From: Bdellovibrionales bacterium | Lineage (GTDB): Bacteria; Bdellovibrionota; Bdellovibrionia; Bdellovibrionales; UBA1609 | Reading direction: 5' to 3' | DNA: 64,000 nucleotides | Assembly: GCA_016716765.1 (NCBI GenBank) | Contig: JADJVA010000025.1 | Coordinates: 186,001 to 250,000, forward strand | Part shown: piece after piece, positions 17,396 to 26,132 of the stretch | Layout: every line of letters starts with the position of its first letter | Position numbering within the stretch: position 1 is the stretch's first letter | Notes under the pieces: generated by a model | What the model was told of the DNA's origin: nothing | Seen by the model: only the letters and a program-made list of their open reading frames with translations | Databases searched by the model: none | Made by a program: the position numbers and the translations under genes

Positions 17396-18209
17396 TCTTT
17401 TCCGCCAGAAATTTATTTTTGCACTTTTGGGGTCATTGGTCGCTTTTTCTGGATGTCGATACAGCATCCAGACTGTAGAATATCAGCGGGCTGAACAGGC
17501 CTTTGAAGAGCAAAAATTCAAGGAAGCTTTGGTTCATTTAGAAAAAGTTGTTGTGGCCAAACCGAAAACCGCTATGGCTCTGGAAGCTGCTCGTCGTGGG
17601 GCGAGAATTGCCCACTTAGAAACAAATGAATTTCAAAAGGCAATCGCCTTCTATCGACATTTAGTTCTTTATTCACAAGATGAAAATGAAAGAATGGATG
17701 CCCAGAAAAAAATCGCGTCGGTTTATTTTGAAAAGCTGTCGGACTATTCGAACTCAATCAAGGAATATAGTCGTTTGGTTCAACTGCCGCATTCTCAAAG
17801 TGAGGATATTGAGTACCGATTTTCAATAGCAAAATCTTATTTCTACCTCAGTAACTTTTATCAGGCAGCAATTGAAATGAAGGAGATTCTGGATAGAGTC
17901 AAAGATAAGAACTCTCGATTTGAGTACCTTGCCTTTCAAGGAAACATCTTTTTAACGACAAAAAAGCTAGATGAGGCGATTGAGGTCTTTAGATTCATCA
18001 TGGAACAATATCCGGAGGAGTCAATGAAGGAAAATGTTCCAATTAGTTTAGCGGTGACCTACGAAGAAAAAGGTGATTTCAAGGAAGCGATACAGGTCCT
18101 AGAAAAGATTAAGAAAATTCATCCATCCCCTGAGTTTCTGGAACTTAGAATCAAGCGCCTGAGAGAAAGAGTTCTCAATCAGCCAGGAGCACGGGGCCTT
18201 ACAAAGTAG
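17376..18209 (+). CDS. TPR-containing lipoprotein
   Basis: The 277-residue product has an N-terminal signal with lipobox LVAFSGC (Cys at about residue 27), so it should be lipid-anchored in the envelope. The rest is built of tetratricopeptide-like helix pairs (for example AEQAFEEQKFKEALVHLEKV, AIAFYRHLVLYSQ, DFKEAIQVLEKIKKIHP). BamD and other outer-membrane assembly lipoproteins share this plan, but there is no sequence motif that proves this identity. The start overlaps gyrA by 20 bases, so the two are probably co-transcribed. Confidence 0.82.
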   Translation: MIEKQNNLFRQKFIFALLGSLVAFSGCRYSIQTVEYQRAEQAFEEQKFKEALVHLEKVVVAKPKTAMALEAARRGARIAHLETNEFQKAIAFYRHLVLYSQDENERMDAQKKIASVYFEKLSDYSNSIKEYSRLVQLPHSQSEDIEYRFSIAKSYFYLSNFYQAAIEMKEILDRVKDKNSRFEYLAFQGNIFLTTKKLDEAIEVFRFIMEQYPEESMKENVPISLAVTYEEKGDFKEAIQVLEKIKKIHPSPEFLELRIKRLRERVLNQPGARGLTK

Positions 18210-18218
18210 GACGTTTTC

Positions 18219-18437
18219 ATGCAAAAAAATAAGGGAATTGTCTTTGCGGGCCTTGGGTTTGAACTCGTTGGAGTGGTTCTTGCCTGTCTTTATTTAGGTC
18301 AGTTGATAGATAAAATTTACGGATGGGGTGGCCTTGGAGTCGCTTTGATGATAGTGCTCGGCACAGCTGGATGGTTTTTCCATCTTATTATTTTACTCAA
18401 GCGTTTTATGAAAAACGACTGCAATACTAAGGAATAA
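18219..18437 (+). CDS. AtpZ/AtpI-type small membrane protein of the ATP synthase cluster
   Basis: This 72-residue protein has two predicted membrane helices (about residues 8-28 and 36-60) with GLGFELVGVV and a GQLIDKIYG turn, the pattern of F0F1-ATPase gene 1 / AtpZ proteins. These are thought to help c-ring assembly or ion handling. It is followed by a second AtpI-like gene, atpB and atpE, which supports the call. Confidence 0.8.
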   Translation: MQKNKGIVFAGLGFELVGVVLACLYLGQLIDKIYGWGGLGVALMIVLGTAGWFFHLIILLKRFMKNDCNTKE

Positions 18438-18439
18438 TC

Positions 18440-18805
18440 TTGGTCCTCAAGACTCTTGCCATACAAGCCTTATCAACTCTAGTTGCTATTTTAGGGGCGC
18501 TGATATTCTACGCGACGCATAAAATCCCATCGATCGTTATTGGCTCAGGTGTCATGGTGTTTTGTTGGATCATGCTCATTTGGTCGTGGTCAGAGATAAT
18601 TCAAAAAAAATCAATTGCATTGGGCGTCAGTATCATTGTAATCAAGTACGCAATTTTAGGGCTAATTCTCTTCCTCGTTGTGACCAATGATAAATGTGAC
18701 ATGGCGGGCTTCTTAGTCGGTATTTCGACGACTGTAGTCACGGTAATTGGGTATGCAGCAAGTGAAAAGGTCCCCGGTATATTCAAACGGAAATTGGGAT
18801 ATTAA
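18440..18805 (+). CDS. AtpI-like ATP synthase subunit I
   Basis: The 121-residue product has four predicted membrane segments and resembles the ATP synthase I family, which helps assemble the c ring. The start is TTG at 18440, with AAGGA six bases upstream. Its stop overlaps the atpB start (TAATG), which suggests translational coupling. Assignment rests on size, topology and position. Confidence 0.75.
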   Translation: MVLKTLAIQALSTLVAILGALIFYATHKIPSIVIGSGVMVFCWIMLIWSWSEIIQKKSIALGVSIIVIKYAILGLILFLVVTNDKCDMAGFLVGISTTVVTVIGYAASEKVPGIFKRKLGY

Positions 18806-19496
18806 TGGTACATTTCAATTGGACACAATTAATTCCAGGAGTCGGCCACCATTTCATTCATGTGGCCACTGTTCTTCTTGCATGCTTACTTATGTTCCTA
18901 ATGGCTGTGGCCGCCCGTATTGCGTTGGGCTCAGGAGAGAAGGCGATAGCACCGGCAGGCAGTTTCTCTTTGAAGGGCTTTTTTGAGATCATTCATGAGT
19001 TTGTCGTGAGTCTCTCTGAAACCGTCGTTGGTCATGAAGGCAAGAAGTTTGCCCCGATGTTTGCAACAATTTTCTTTTTTATATTTATTAACAATCTGCT
19101 CGGCCTGGTTCCTGGAATGACACCAGCGACAGACAATTTAAATACCACGATAGCCATCGGATTATTTTCATTCTGTGCCTATAATTATTATGGATTTAAG
19201 GAACATGGGATTTCTTATCTGAAGCAATTTCTGGGTCCGGTGATATTTATGGCTCCGCTGATGTTGCTCATTGAGTTGATATCTCACTTTGTTCGCCCCC
19301 TTAGCTTGGGCTTGCGTCTTTACGGAAATATGGTTGGTGATCATACGGTTTTATCTATTTTTCTCAGTCTTGCTGGATACTATTTTGTTCCAGTGATTTT
19401 TTATTTTTGGGCATCTTTGTCTGTTTCATGCAGGCTTTTGTTTTTATGATGTTAACGATGATTTATGTGTCCATGGCGATTTCCCATGACCACTAA
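18805..19496 (+). CDS. atpB: ATP synthase F0 subunit a, reading frame broken by a 1-base indel
   Basis: Subunit a forms the ion half-channels next to the c ring. The frame from ATG 18805 shows NNLLGLVPG and SLGLRLYGNMVGD, which contains the essential arginine. Near two T runs at 19397-19402 and 19404-19408 the frame shifts and would end at 19449 with an unrelated tail. Adding one T gives FLGIFVCFMQAFVFMMLTMI, then YVSMAISHDH, stopping at 19496. That is a normal subunit a C terminus, about 230 residues in all. Loss is unlikely in an essential complex, so I read it as one gene with a probable sequence error. Confidence 0.9.
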
Positions 19497-19515
19497 CTAC
19501 AAGGGAGTAAGGTAA

Positions 19516-19890
19516 ATGAAAAAGGCGATCTTTTTAGCAGCTCTATTTGGTGCATTTTCAGCGTTTGCTCAAGAGGCGGCAGTAGAGGCAGCAGTAGCAG
19601 CGGCTCCAAATGCGGCAGCGGCGGCGGCAGCGGCAAAGGCGGCAAATGCTGCAATTTCAGCGATTAACACAGGATGGTATGCGCTTGGTGCGAGCTTGGC
19701 GATTGGACTGGCGGCCTTCGGTGGGGCCTTCGCACAAGGTAGGATTGGCGCGTCTGCAATGGATGGTATTGCCCGCAATCCCCAGGCTCAGTCAAATATG
19801 TTTGTTTCAATGATCATTGGCTTGGTTCTCATTGAGTCTCTTGTCATCTATTCATTGGTTATTGCATTTATGTTGGTTGGAAAAATTTAG
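19516..19890 (+). CDS. atpE: ATP synthase F0 subunit c with signal peptide and Ala-rich extension
   Basis: Subunit c forms the rotor ring. The 124-residue product is longer than the usual 70-90: residues 1-19 look like a signal peptide (MKKAIFLAALFGAFSAFAQ), residues 20-50 are almost all alanine, then come the two membrane helices. The polar loop ARNPQAQ (R87-N88-P89) and the ion-binding glutamate E107 are present. Gln74, Glu107, Ser108 and Tyr112 fall where Na+-binding c rings have Q, E, S and Y. An AGGGAG-like site precedes the ATG. A terminator follows, so the other ATP synthase genes lie elsewhere. Confidence 0.94.
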   Translation: MKKAIFLAALFGAFSAFAQEAAVEAAVAAAPNAAAAAAAAKAANAAISAINTGWYALGASLAIGLAAFGGAFAQGRIGASAMDGIARNPQAQSNMFVSMIIGLVLIESLVIYSLVIAFMLVGKI

Positions 19891-19952
19891 ATAAGAAAAA
19901 GGAATTGGGAGAGTTCGAGATTTACTATGCTCTCCATTCTTAGCTGGCTTAG

Positions 19953-19978
19953 AAAAGCTGCGTACTCGCGGCTTTTTT
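19953..19978 (+). terminator. Intrinsic terminator after atpE
   Basis: AAAAGCTGCG, loop TACT, then CGCGGCTTTTTT forms a 10-bp stem with one G-T pair followed by a T tract. It closes the gyrB/gyrA-to-atpE rightward run 62 bases after the atpE stop. Confidence 0.85.
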
Positions 19979-20025
19979 GTTCAGGAACTAAATGTATCTT
20001 CTGCCTCGTTGGGCATTGGGTAGTT

Positions 20026-20466
20026 TCAGTTAGATTGAGCTGCCTTAAGGTAGCCTTGGATGGATTCGACAAGATTGTATATTCCGGAAGGCTTGCGAAT
20101 AATTCCGGCAGCCTTACAAGTTGGAATCTGATCGCTTCCAGTCAGAAAAATAACTGGAACAGTCTTTGCCAATTCGGGCATTCGGATCTGTAGGATATCC
20201 AAAAAATCTTGGCCCGTCATATCCCCCAGATAAAAATCAATCAGAATGATGTCAGGCGTATTCATTTGAGAGAGAAGAGTTGATAGCGCCTCTGTACCAC
20301 TTTGGGCCGTTAACACACAAAAACCTCCCATTTCAAGAATGGATTGCTCGAGGAACAACAAATCTGGGCTATCATCAACCAGAAGTACTTTCTGCCTCAT
20401 CGAAGAAGCAATCTTGGACTCAGCTAAAATGCACTTCTCAAATAAAATCAAATTCTCACCCTCCAT
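20026..20466 (-). CDS. Stand-alone response regulator receiver domain
   Basis: A 146-residue CheY-like protein. Acidic pocket D31-D32 (LLVDDSP), phosphoacceptor D77 (LIDFYLGD), T109 (IFLTGS) and K125 (RKP) are all in place, so phosphorylation is likely. There is no output domain. ATG at 20400 (MRQKVLLVDDS) is a plausible alternative start, since the first 22 residues precede the fold and neither start has a clear ribosome-binding site. It is divergent from the 631-residue gene that carries its own receiver-like segment. No histidine kinase is nearby. Confidence 0.88.
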   Translation of the reverse strand: MEGENLILFEKCILAESKIASSMRQKVLLVDDSPDLLFLEQSILEMGGFCVLTAQSGTEALSTLLSQMNTPDIILIDFYLGDMTGQDFLDILQIRMPELAKTVPVIFLTGSDQIPTCKAAGIIRKPSGIYNLVESIQGYLKAAQSN

Positions 20467-20828
20467 CGGTCTGGGAAAAACTGGGAGGCGACGACACTAT
20501 AGACGATAAAAATGCCCTAAGTCGAGTAAAAGTTAATGATATGTCGTTACTATGTACTTAGTGCGATTTGGTATCGTTGACCTGAGACACTCTAAGTAAT
20601 TGATATATCAGGAAATTACAAATATATTTAGGAATGATAAAAACTGCCATTATGACAGACCCGTTTGGTTGAAGTACCGATGGTCGGCAGTCACACTTTG
20701 GTCGAATCCAATTTTCTAGACTTCTCAGGCATTTATGGGTCGTGACGTACTTATTTAGGGGCATTTTGCCGATATATTGCATGGCGATACAGTAAATGTC
20801 CAAACCCCTCCGAGATACAAGAGGATAG
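20467..20828. other. Divergent intergenic region, no gene seen
   Basis: These 362 bases separate two divergent genes. Apart from an AT-rich middle with the 10-bp palindrome TGATATATCA at 20601-20610, I see no tRNA, terminator or repeat. Reverse-strand open frames here lack family features. It probably holds two promoters and their control sites. Confidence 0.5.
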
Positions 20829-22724
20829 ATGTCAGACGAAAAGAACACTCTGCCAAAGCCTCCCCACATCGATCAAAATGAAGATCTAGATTCTTCAGCA
20901 GGGAAGGCACCGACTACAGACTATCAGAACGAAATTCTGGCGGAGTATGGAATATCAAATTTATCTGAAATTGATAGCATTCAGCTTTCAATTTTAATTA
21001 TTGCCAAAAGTAAAAGCCAATTGGAGCCGGCTGGGCTATTTCTTTCACGCCGGGGTTGGCCAACGGTGGTGACGTCCTCGATGTCGGAAGCGATCAACAC
21101 AATGGTGAGTAGGAAACCAAAGTTTGTATTGATCTCTGCCAATCACCCAAACCCGAAGATAGCAAAACTTCCAGGAGTTTTAGGCCAGGCTTTCAATACA
21201 AGAAGCATCGGATTTGCTGAGAAGGGGGATGGCATTAGCCAAGGGCTCCTCAATAGCATGAGGACGACGTTAAAGTTCTTCGGCCAGCTCAGTGGTCCTA
21301 GTATACATCGGCAGATAAAAAAAGTAATTCTTGATGAAGTTGAATCGGCTAAGGATCGCAGTAATGCTTCACGTGAAAGTGAATCTAATGGGGGACAAGA
21401 TCAGATTCGAGTTATGGGAGAGGCAGGGGGTGGAAACGATACTTTTATCCAATCCGGTGGCCAATCAAAAACAGTTGGGCCCGGTCTATTAAAGGGAAGT
21501 GCCCCTTCAGATGTTGCGAGTTTGCTCAAAATGTTTGGAGAAAATTCCTCTGACGAAGCAGAGAATGGGGGAACAGGTGATAGGAACGGAGATTCTGCAG
21601 AATCCCTCGTCTATCAAGAATCAGGTAGGGGAGGGGCTAAATCTAAAACCATTACAGCGCAGTCTGGAACAGCAGAGAAGACTGTTTCAAAACAAGCGAA
21701 TTCTAATCAGGATTTTGATGGGGCGTTGGACCCTGAATCGTCCGCGAAAACAGGATCTCCAGGAGAGCATCCGATCAATCCAAGAGGCCAAGATATTCCA
21801 ACTGGTTCTCAGGCAAGTTCGGCAGGCGATGGATCCTTTTTAGCATCAAATTCTGGAAGCTCCAAAACTCCAAATTCACCATCCCATGATGATGTTCAAG
21901 ATTCTAAGATCCCTCTTGCGAGCATATCTTCAGCTTCTTCTTCAGCTCAAACCGATGTTCACACAAAGAAGGAGCATGAACCATCGGATGCTTCAAAAGG
22001 ACTTCACGGAAAAGGGGTACCTGATTTAAAATCTCAGGAATCTCTTGGCTTGGCAAAGGCCATCAAAAAATCTCTCGAAGAAGTTTGTAGAGAGAGCTCT
22101 TCTCAGACAAACTACCTCGTAAAAGTTGAGAATCTAGGAGTGATTCCCTATATTTCGGCAAATAAGAAGGGCTTTGTGGCTGTAACCTGGGCCGAACCTA
22201 TGCCAGAAAAAAATCTTGTCTTTCTTGAGGCCTTTAAGTATTCGCTCCTGAATTTTTTGGCGAATGAAGGCGTTGAAGCCTCTTTAGATCATGAATTCCT
22301 AATGGCTATTCCCAGCATTGAGTTCATGACTTGGGCGAGGAAGACTGGTGAAATGCTTGTCGTGAGGGAACACGAAGGCGTCGAAGTTGGAGTATCGTTC
22401 TTTGAGGGTATTCCCGATAGTTCTGCAAAGCCTCTGATCGAGAATCAAATGATTAAAATTGATATTGTGAATATCTTCCCAGAAAGAACTGTGTGTTTTA
22501 AGGCCTACCTAAAAATGGAACTAAATAACAAATATATTTTATATCTAGCCGAGGGTCGTAAGATTTCTGAAACGCAGAAAAAGAGACTCATAGGAAATTC
22601 AGTTAATTTTCTTCACATCAGAGATGAAGATTTCGAAAATTTCAGAAAGTATCAAAACGAGGTTGAAATTTCGAGACTTTTAAAAGCCTTCACTACCGAT
22701 TTAGCCAAAAAGAAATCAGCATAA
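20829..22724 (+). CDS. Large protein with receiver-like N terminus, disordered middle and structured C terminus
   Basis: I do not recognise a named family for the 631-residue whole. Residues about 45-150 look like a degenerate receiver fold (ILIIAKSKSQLEPAGLFLSR, then FVLISANHPNP) without the phosphoacceptor aspartate. Residues 160-420 are low complexity, rich in Ser, Gly, Glu and Asn, and probably disordered. The last 200 residues are structured, ending with CFKAYLKMELNNKYILYLAE and NFLHIRDEDFENFRKY, similar in pattern to the N-terminal modules of some HD-GYP proteins. No membrane segment or signal peptide is seen. AGAGGAT lies just upstream of the ATG. It may signal together with the divergent receiver protein. 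Confidence 0.8.
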   Translation: MSDEKNTLPKPPHIDQNEDLDSSAGKAPTTDYQNEILAEYGISNLSEIDSIQLSILIIAKSKSQLEPAGLFLSRRGWPTVVTSSMSEAINTMVSRKPKFVLISANHPNPKIAKLPGVLGQAFNTRSIGFAEKGDGISQGLLNSMRTTLKFFGQLSGPSIHRQIKKVILDEVESAKDRSNASRESESNGGQDQIRVMGEAGGGNDTFIQSGGQSKTVGPGLLKGSAPSDVASLLKMFGENSSDEAENGGTGDRNGDSAESLVYQESGRGGAKSKTITAQSGTAEKTVSKQANSNQDFDGALDPESSAKTGSPGEHPINPRGQDIPTGSQASSAGDGSFLASNSGSSKTPNSPSHDDVQDSKIPLASISSASSSAQTDVHTKKEHEPSDASKGLHGKGVPDLKSQESLGLAKAIKKSLEEVCRESSSQTNYLVKVENLGVIPYISANKKGFVAVTWAEPMPEKNLVFLEAFKYSLLNFLANEGVEASLDHEFLMAIPSIEFMTWARKTGEMLVVREHEGVEVGVSFFEGIPDSSAKPLIENQMIKIDIVNIFPERTVCFKAYLKMELNNKYILYLAEGRKISETQKKRLIGNSVNFLHIRDEDFENFRKYQNEVEISRLLKAFTTDLAKKKSA

Positions 22725-22799
22725 GTTCAAAAAAAATCAAGGAACAGAGCCGTCTGTTTACTTCGATCGGTGGAAGGCTACAACTCTAAGCAATGAGTT

Positions 22800-24170
22800 T
22801 TACAACAAGGGGTTAACAATACTCTCAAATTCCTTCTGAATCGTCTCCAAATACTCCTTTGAGTTTGCTTCAAATCGAAGGACAAGAACGGGTTGGGTGT
22901 TTGATGCCCTGGCCAATGCCCAGCCAAACGGATAGCTGACACGAATTCCGTCGATGAGGTTGACAGAGACATCTTTTCTCGGAACGGCAAAACTTTGTTT
23001 TAATTTTTCTACGATCAAATGCTTCTTTTCCTCTGTCGTATCAATGCGAATCTCGGGTGTATTAAAGGCCGGTGGAAAATCTGCCAAGAGGTCATCAATA
23101 TTTTTTCCCGTTTCACCAAGTATTTCTATAATGCGTAGTCCAGCGTAGAGAGCGTCGTCAAACCCATAATTTCGATCCGCAAAAAAAATGTGGCCGCTCA
23201 ATTCTCCACCAAACGGGGCTCCTTCCACTTTGATTTTTTCCTTAATGAGTGAATGGCCAGTTTTCCACATAATAGGGTGGCCACCATGTTTAGAAATATC
23301 GGTAAAGAGCCGGTCTGAACATTTCACATCACCAATGATTTTCAAACCCGGTTTTTTTGACAAAATAGACCTACTAATTAGAACCATCAATTCATCGCCG
23401 TAATACATGCGTCCATTGTGTCCGACAACTCCAATGCGATCGGCATCACCATCAAACCCAATTCCCAGAACGGCATTGCTTTTCTTAACGGCCTGAACGA
23501 GATCCACAAGATTCTCTTCGACAGTTGGATCAGGATGGTGATTAGGAAAAGTTCCGTCTGGCATTTCAAAAAGTATTTCAGGATGCAATCCAACGGCTTC
23601 GTACAATCGGCGTAAAACAGTTCCAGCGGCCCCATTTCCGCAGTCGACAACGAAAGGAATGTTTTTTAACTGACCAAACTCCTTTTTATATCTCTCGATA
23701 TATTCGGGAATAATATCATATTGGCTCTCAGATCCATCACCCGTAACAAAATCAGCCTTCTTAATGAATTCCTCAAGCTTTTTAATTTTGTCTCCAAATA
23801 TTGTGGATTTTCCAATTGAAATTTTGAAACCATTGTACTCGGGAGGGTTATGACTGCCAGTAACCATGATCGCACCAGTTACGCCAGGCACGTTAAAAGT
23901 TGAAAAATAAGTGATTGGACTCGTCACCGATCCCAATAATAAAACTTCTGCACCGCTTTCTGCCATTCCTCTGGAAAGTTCGCGGACCAATTCTGGACTG
24001 CTCAGTCGAGCATCTTGTCCAATACAGATCTTGGCTCGTTTAACGCCACATTCTTTGATCAGATAACTGACGTAGGCTCGGCCGAGGGCGCGCGCAAATT
24101 GGCTATCGTAGTCTTTTCCAACGACTCCACGAATATCATACTCTCTAAAAATGACAGAATTCATTAGCAT
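22800..24170 (-). CDS. Phosphomannomutase/phosphoglucomutase
   Basis: An alpha-D-phosphohexomutase that moves the phosphate between C6 and C1 of mannose or glucose phosphate, feeding polysaccharide and lipopolysaccharide synthesis. Signatures are REYDIRG at the start, the phosphoserine loop TGSHNPPEYNG (Ser106), the magnesium loop GFDGDADRIGV and the sugar-binding GGELSGHIFF. The 456-residue length fits the AlgC/ManB type. AAGGAG lies seven bases before ATG 24170. It is the last gene of the etf-parvulin-pdxA operon, 11 bases after pdxA. Confidence 0.93.
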   Translation of the reverse strand: MLMNSVIFREYDIRGVVGKDYDSQFARALGRAYVSYLIKECGVKRAKICIGQDARLSSPELVRELSRGMAESGAEVLLLGSVTSPITYFSTFNVPGVTGAIMVTGSHNPPEYNGFKISIGKSTIFGDKIKKLEEFIKKADFVTGDGSESQYDIIPEYIERYKKEFGQLKNIPFVVDCGNGAAGTVLRRLYEAVGLHPEILFEMPDGTFPNHHPDPTVEENLVDLVQAVKKSNAVLGIGFDGDADRIGVVGHNGRMYYGDELMVLISRSILSKKPGLKIIGDVKCSDRLFTDISKHGGHPIMWKTGHSLIKEKIKVEGAPFGGELSGHIFFADRNYGFDDALYAGLRIIEILGETGKNIDDLLADFPPAFNTPEIRIDTTEEKKHLIVEKLKQSFAVPRKDVSVNLIDGIRVSYPFGWALARASNTQPVLVLRFEANSKEYLETIQKEFESIVNPLL

Positions 24171-24181
24171 GGTAGGACTCC

Positions 24182-25171
24182 TTAGATAATGAGAGATGGT
24201 CTATCAGCCGCCTGTTTAGCTAACATGATGGCCCACTGGATGGCCTCTCTCATAGAGTTGGGGTTTGCCTTATTTTTTCCAAATATATTTTTTGCTGTTC
24301 CATGGTCCACGCTTGTTCTAACAAACGGAAGTCCCATGGTGATATGTACGCCGGATTTTTGCCCGTGCACCATTTTAAAAGGGATCAGTCCTTGATCGTG
24401 ATAGGGACATACGAAAACACTGTATTTGCGCCAGTTTTCCTCAAAAAAGGCAGCGTCTGGAACGAGAGGTCCTTCAATAGGAATCTTATGACGGCGAGCG
24501 TCCTTAATGGCCGACTGAAAGACGAAATCTTCCTCGTTTCCAATAATCCCACCTTCACCGGCATGAGGATTGAGGCCCACAAGTCCCAAGGGCCTTTCCT
24601 TTTTAGAACCACCGAGAAGTTTGCGAAGGCGATTGGCGGCAGATATAGCCTGACCAAGTAGTTCATGGTTCAGTTGGGCAGGAACATCCTTGAGGGGAAT
24701 ATGGCCAGTAACAAGAAGAACATTAAATCGTTTTCCAACAAACGCCATAAAAAGGTGTTTGGCATCTGCGACCTTCCTTAAAATTTCGGTGTGTCCAACG
24801 AGATCATATCCAGCATTCACAATCTCTAGTTTTGAGAGTGGTGCAGTGGCTATAGCGTCAACATGACCAAATAAACTTCCTTTGGCAGAGAGCTCGACCC
24901 AGGCAGGAGGGCGGAGATTGGAACAGATATCAACAATGTCTTTGTGACTTCCCGGTGCCACTCGAAGAGCCTCCGGCCATGTAGCCACTCGAATTCGTGA
25001 AAATTGAGAATCAATGAGTCTTAGATGTTTGGATGGACAACGAGGAGATCGCCAAAAAATAAAGTGAATACCCTTTTGAGGTTTCAGTTTTGTTAGGGCC
25101 TTGGCAGTGATTTCAGTTCCAATACCGTCACTGTCACCAGTCGTTATAACGATCTTAATGGGTCGATTCAC
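24182..25171 (-). CDS. pdxA: 4-hydroxythreonine-4-phosphate dehydrogenase PdxA
   Basis: PdxA oxidises 4-phosphohydroxy-L-threonine on the way to pyridoxal phosphate, using NAD and a divalent metal. The 329-residue product shows GDSDGIGTEI (family GDPxGIGPE), the metal histidine in GHTEIL, GLNPHAGEGG, YHDQGLIPFK and VRTSVDHGTA. It starts inside the end of the SurA-like gene (4-base overlap), as pdxA often follows surA in proteobacteria. This supports both assignments. Confidence 0.93.
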   Translation of the reverse strand: MNRPIKIVITTGDSDGIGTEITAKALTKLKPQKGIHFIFWRSPRCPSKHLRLIDSQFSRIRVATWPEALRVAPGSHKDIVDICSNLRPPAWVELSAKGSLFGHVDAIATAPLSKLEIVNAGYDLVGHTEILRKVADAKHLFMAFVGKRFNVLLVTGHIPLKDVPAQLNHELLGQAISAANRLRKLLGGSKKERPLGLVGLNPHAGEGGIIGNEEDFVFQSAIKDARRHKIPIEGPLVPDAAFFEENWRKYSVFVCPYHDQGLIPFKMVHGQKSGVHITMGLPFVRTSVDHGTAKNIFGKNKANPNSMREAIQWAIMLAKQAADRPSLII

Positions 25172-26130
25172 GAAGGGTTAACCCGAATAAAGGCATCCTT
25201 GCGTTTTGCATCTAGCCATTGCCTAAGGCCACTCTTAAATGCCTGTGCAAATAAAATTCCTCGAATCTCGTCCTTTTTTGCCTCGAAATTTGGGTTGGCG
25301 ACCACGGATTTTTTCGTCACTTGAACTATGTGGTATCCAGCCTTCGTTTTAATGATTCCGGTTATATCGTTGACTGCAAGCCCCCTTACCGCGGCCTCAA
25401 TTTCAGGCAACATCTCCCCCGCCTTGAAGGTGCCTAGAAATCCTCCCTGTGAAAAATTTGGATCTTCGCTGAATTGACCAGCAAGTTTATCAAATGAAAC
25501 AGTGCCAGATTTCAGTTTATCAATGATCATCTGGGCATTGTCTCTGGCGACCTTATCTCCCTTTTTTGTAAGAAACAGAATATGTGACAAGCTGTAACTG
25601 TATACATTGGCATTTTTATCGCCCATGTGATTCACATAATAAGAAGTGATGTCATCATCAGAAATCTTAATTTTTGAGCTGACCTCCTTCTCAATGAGCG
25701 ACTGACGCTCCAGTGTTGTTTGAATAAATTCCTGATAGTCAGAAAAATTGACTCCCTTCTCTGTGAGAGCTGCCTTCAAATTTTCTCGTGATATTCCATT
25801 GCGACGTGAAATCGAGCGAATCTCCTGTTCCACCTTCTCTATTGGAACTTCAAGACCCTGACTCTTAACTTCCGAATCCAGAAGTCGTTCGTCTATGAGG
25901 TGGTTGATCAGAGCCTTGCGATCTGAAAGTAGCGCCGCTTTGTCGCTAATTCTCAGAACCGCGTCGTCAATGAGCCCGCCGGTATTTAATTTAGTCCTAT
26001 AGGAATCAAGATCCGTTTGGATAATTATTTCATCATTTACGACAGCCAAAATCCTTTCAATTACCCGGGCGTTCGCAAAATACAAATTTGCCCCGAAAAT
26101 AAAAGCTAAGGTTGCAATCCATCTTCCCAT
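25168..26130 (-). CDS. surA: SurA-like periplasmic parvulin chaperone
   Basis: SurA escorts outer-membrane proteins through the periplasm and isomerises prolines. The 320-residue product has a signal peptide (about residues 1-21), the SurA N-terminal helical domain (RILAVVNDEIIIQTDLDSYR), and one parvulin domain (about 170-275, with LSHILF, FSEDPNFSQGGFLGTF and KAGYHIVQV). E. coli SurA has two parvulin domains and about 430 residues, so this is a single-domain version. It is directly upstream of pdxA, as in E. coli. It is third in a row of three parvulin genes. Confidence 0.9.
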   Translation of the reverse strand: MGRWIATLAFIFGANLYFANARVIERILAVVNDEIIIQTDLDSYRTKLNTGGLIDDAVLRISDKAALLSDRKALINHLIDERLLDSEVKSQGLEVPIEKVEQEIRSISRRNGISRENLKAALTEKGVNFSDYQEFIQTTLERQSLIEKEVSSKIKISDDDITSYYVNHMGDKNANVYSYSLSHILFLTKKGDKVARDNAQMIIDKLKSGTVSFDKLAGQFSEDPNFSQGGFLGTFKAGEMLPEIEAAVRGLAVNDITGIIKTKAGYHIVQVTKKSVVANPNFEAKKDEIRGILFAQAFKSGLRQWLDAKRKDAFIRVNPS

Positions 26131-26132
26131 TT

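Noticed and set aside
19573..19667. GCN-rich tandem repeat as a repeat element
   Set aside because: It encodes the alanine-rich stretch of atpE and stays in frame, so it is coding low complexity.
20467..20828. Possible tRNA because of GGTCGAATCC
   Set aside because: No acceptor or anticodon stem can be formed around it.
20558..20869. 103-residue reverse-strand frame in the divergent gap
   Set aside because: No family motif, overlaps the start of a supported gene, composition unlike coding neighbours.
21365..21380. TGCTTCACGTGAAAGT, another parS-like sequence
   Set aside because: It has three mismatches from the general parS consensus and lies in the disordered coding part of a large gene.
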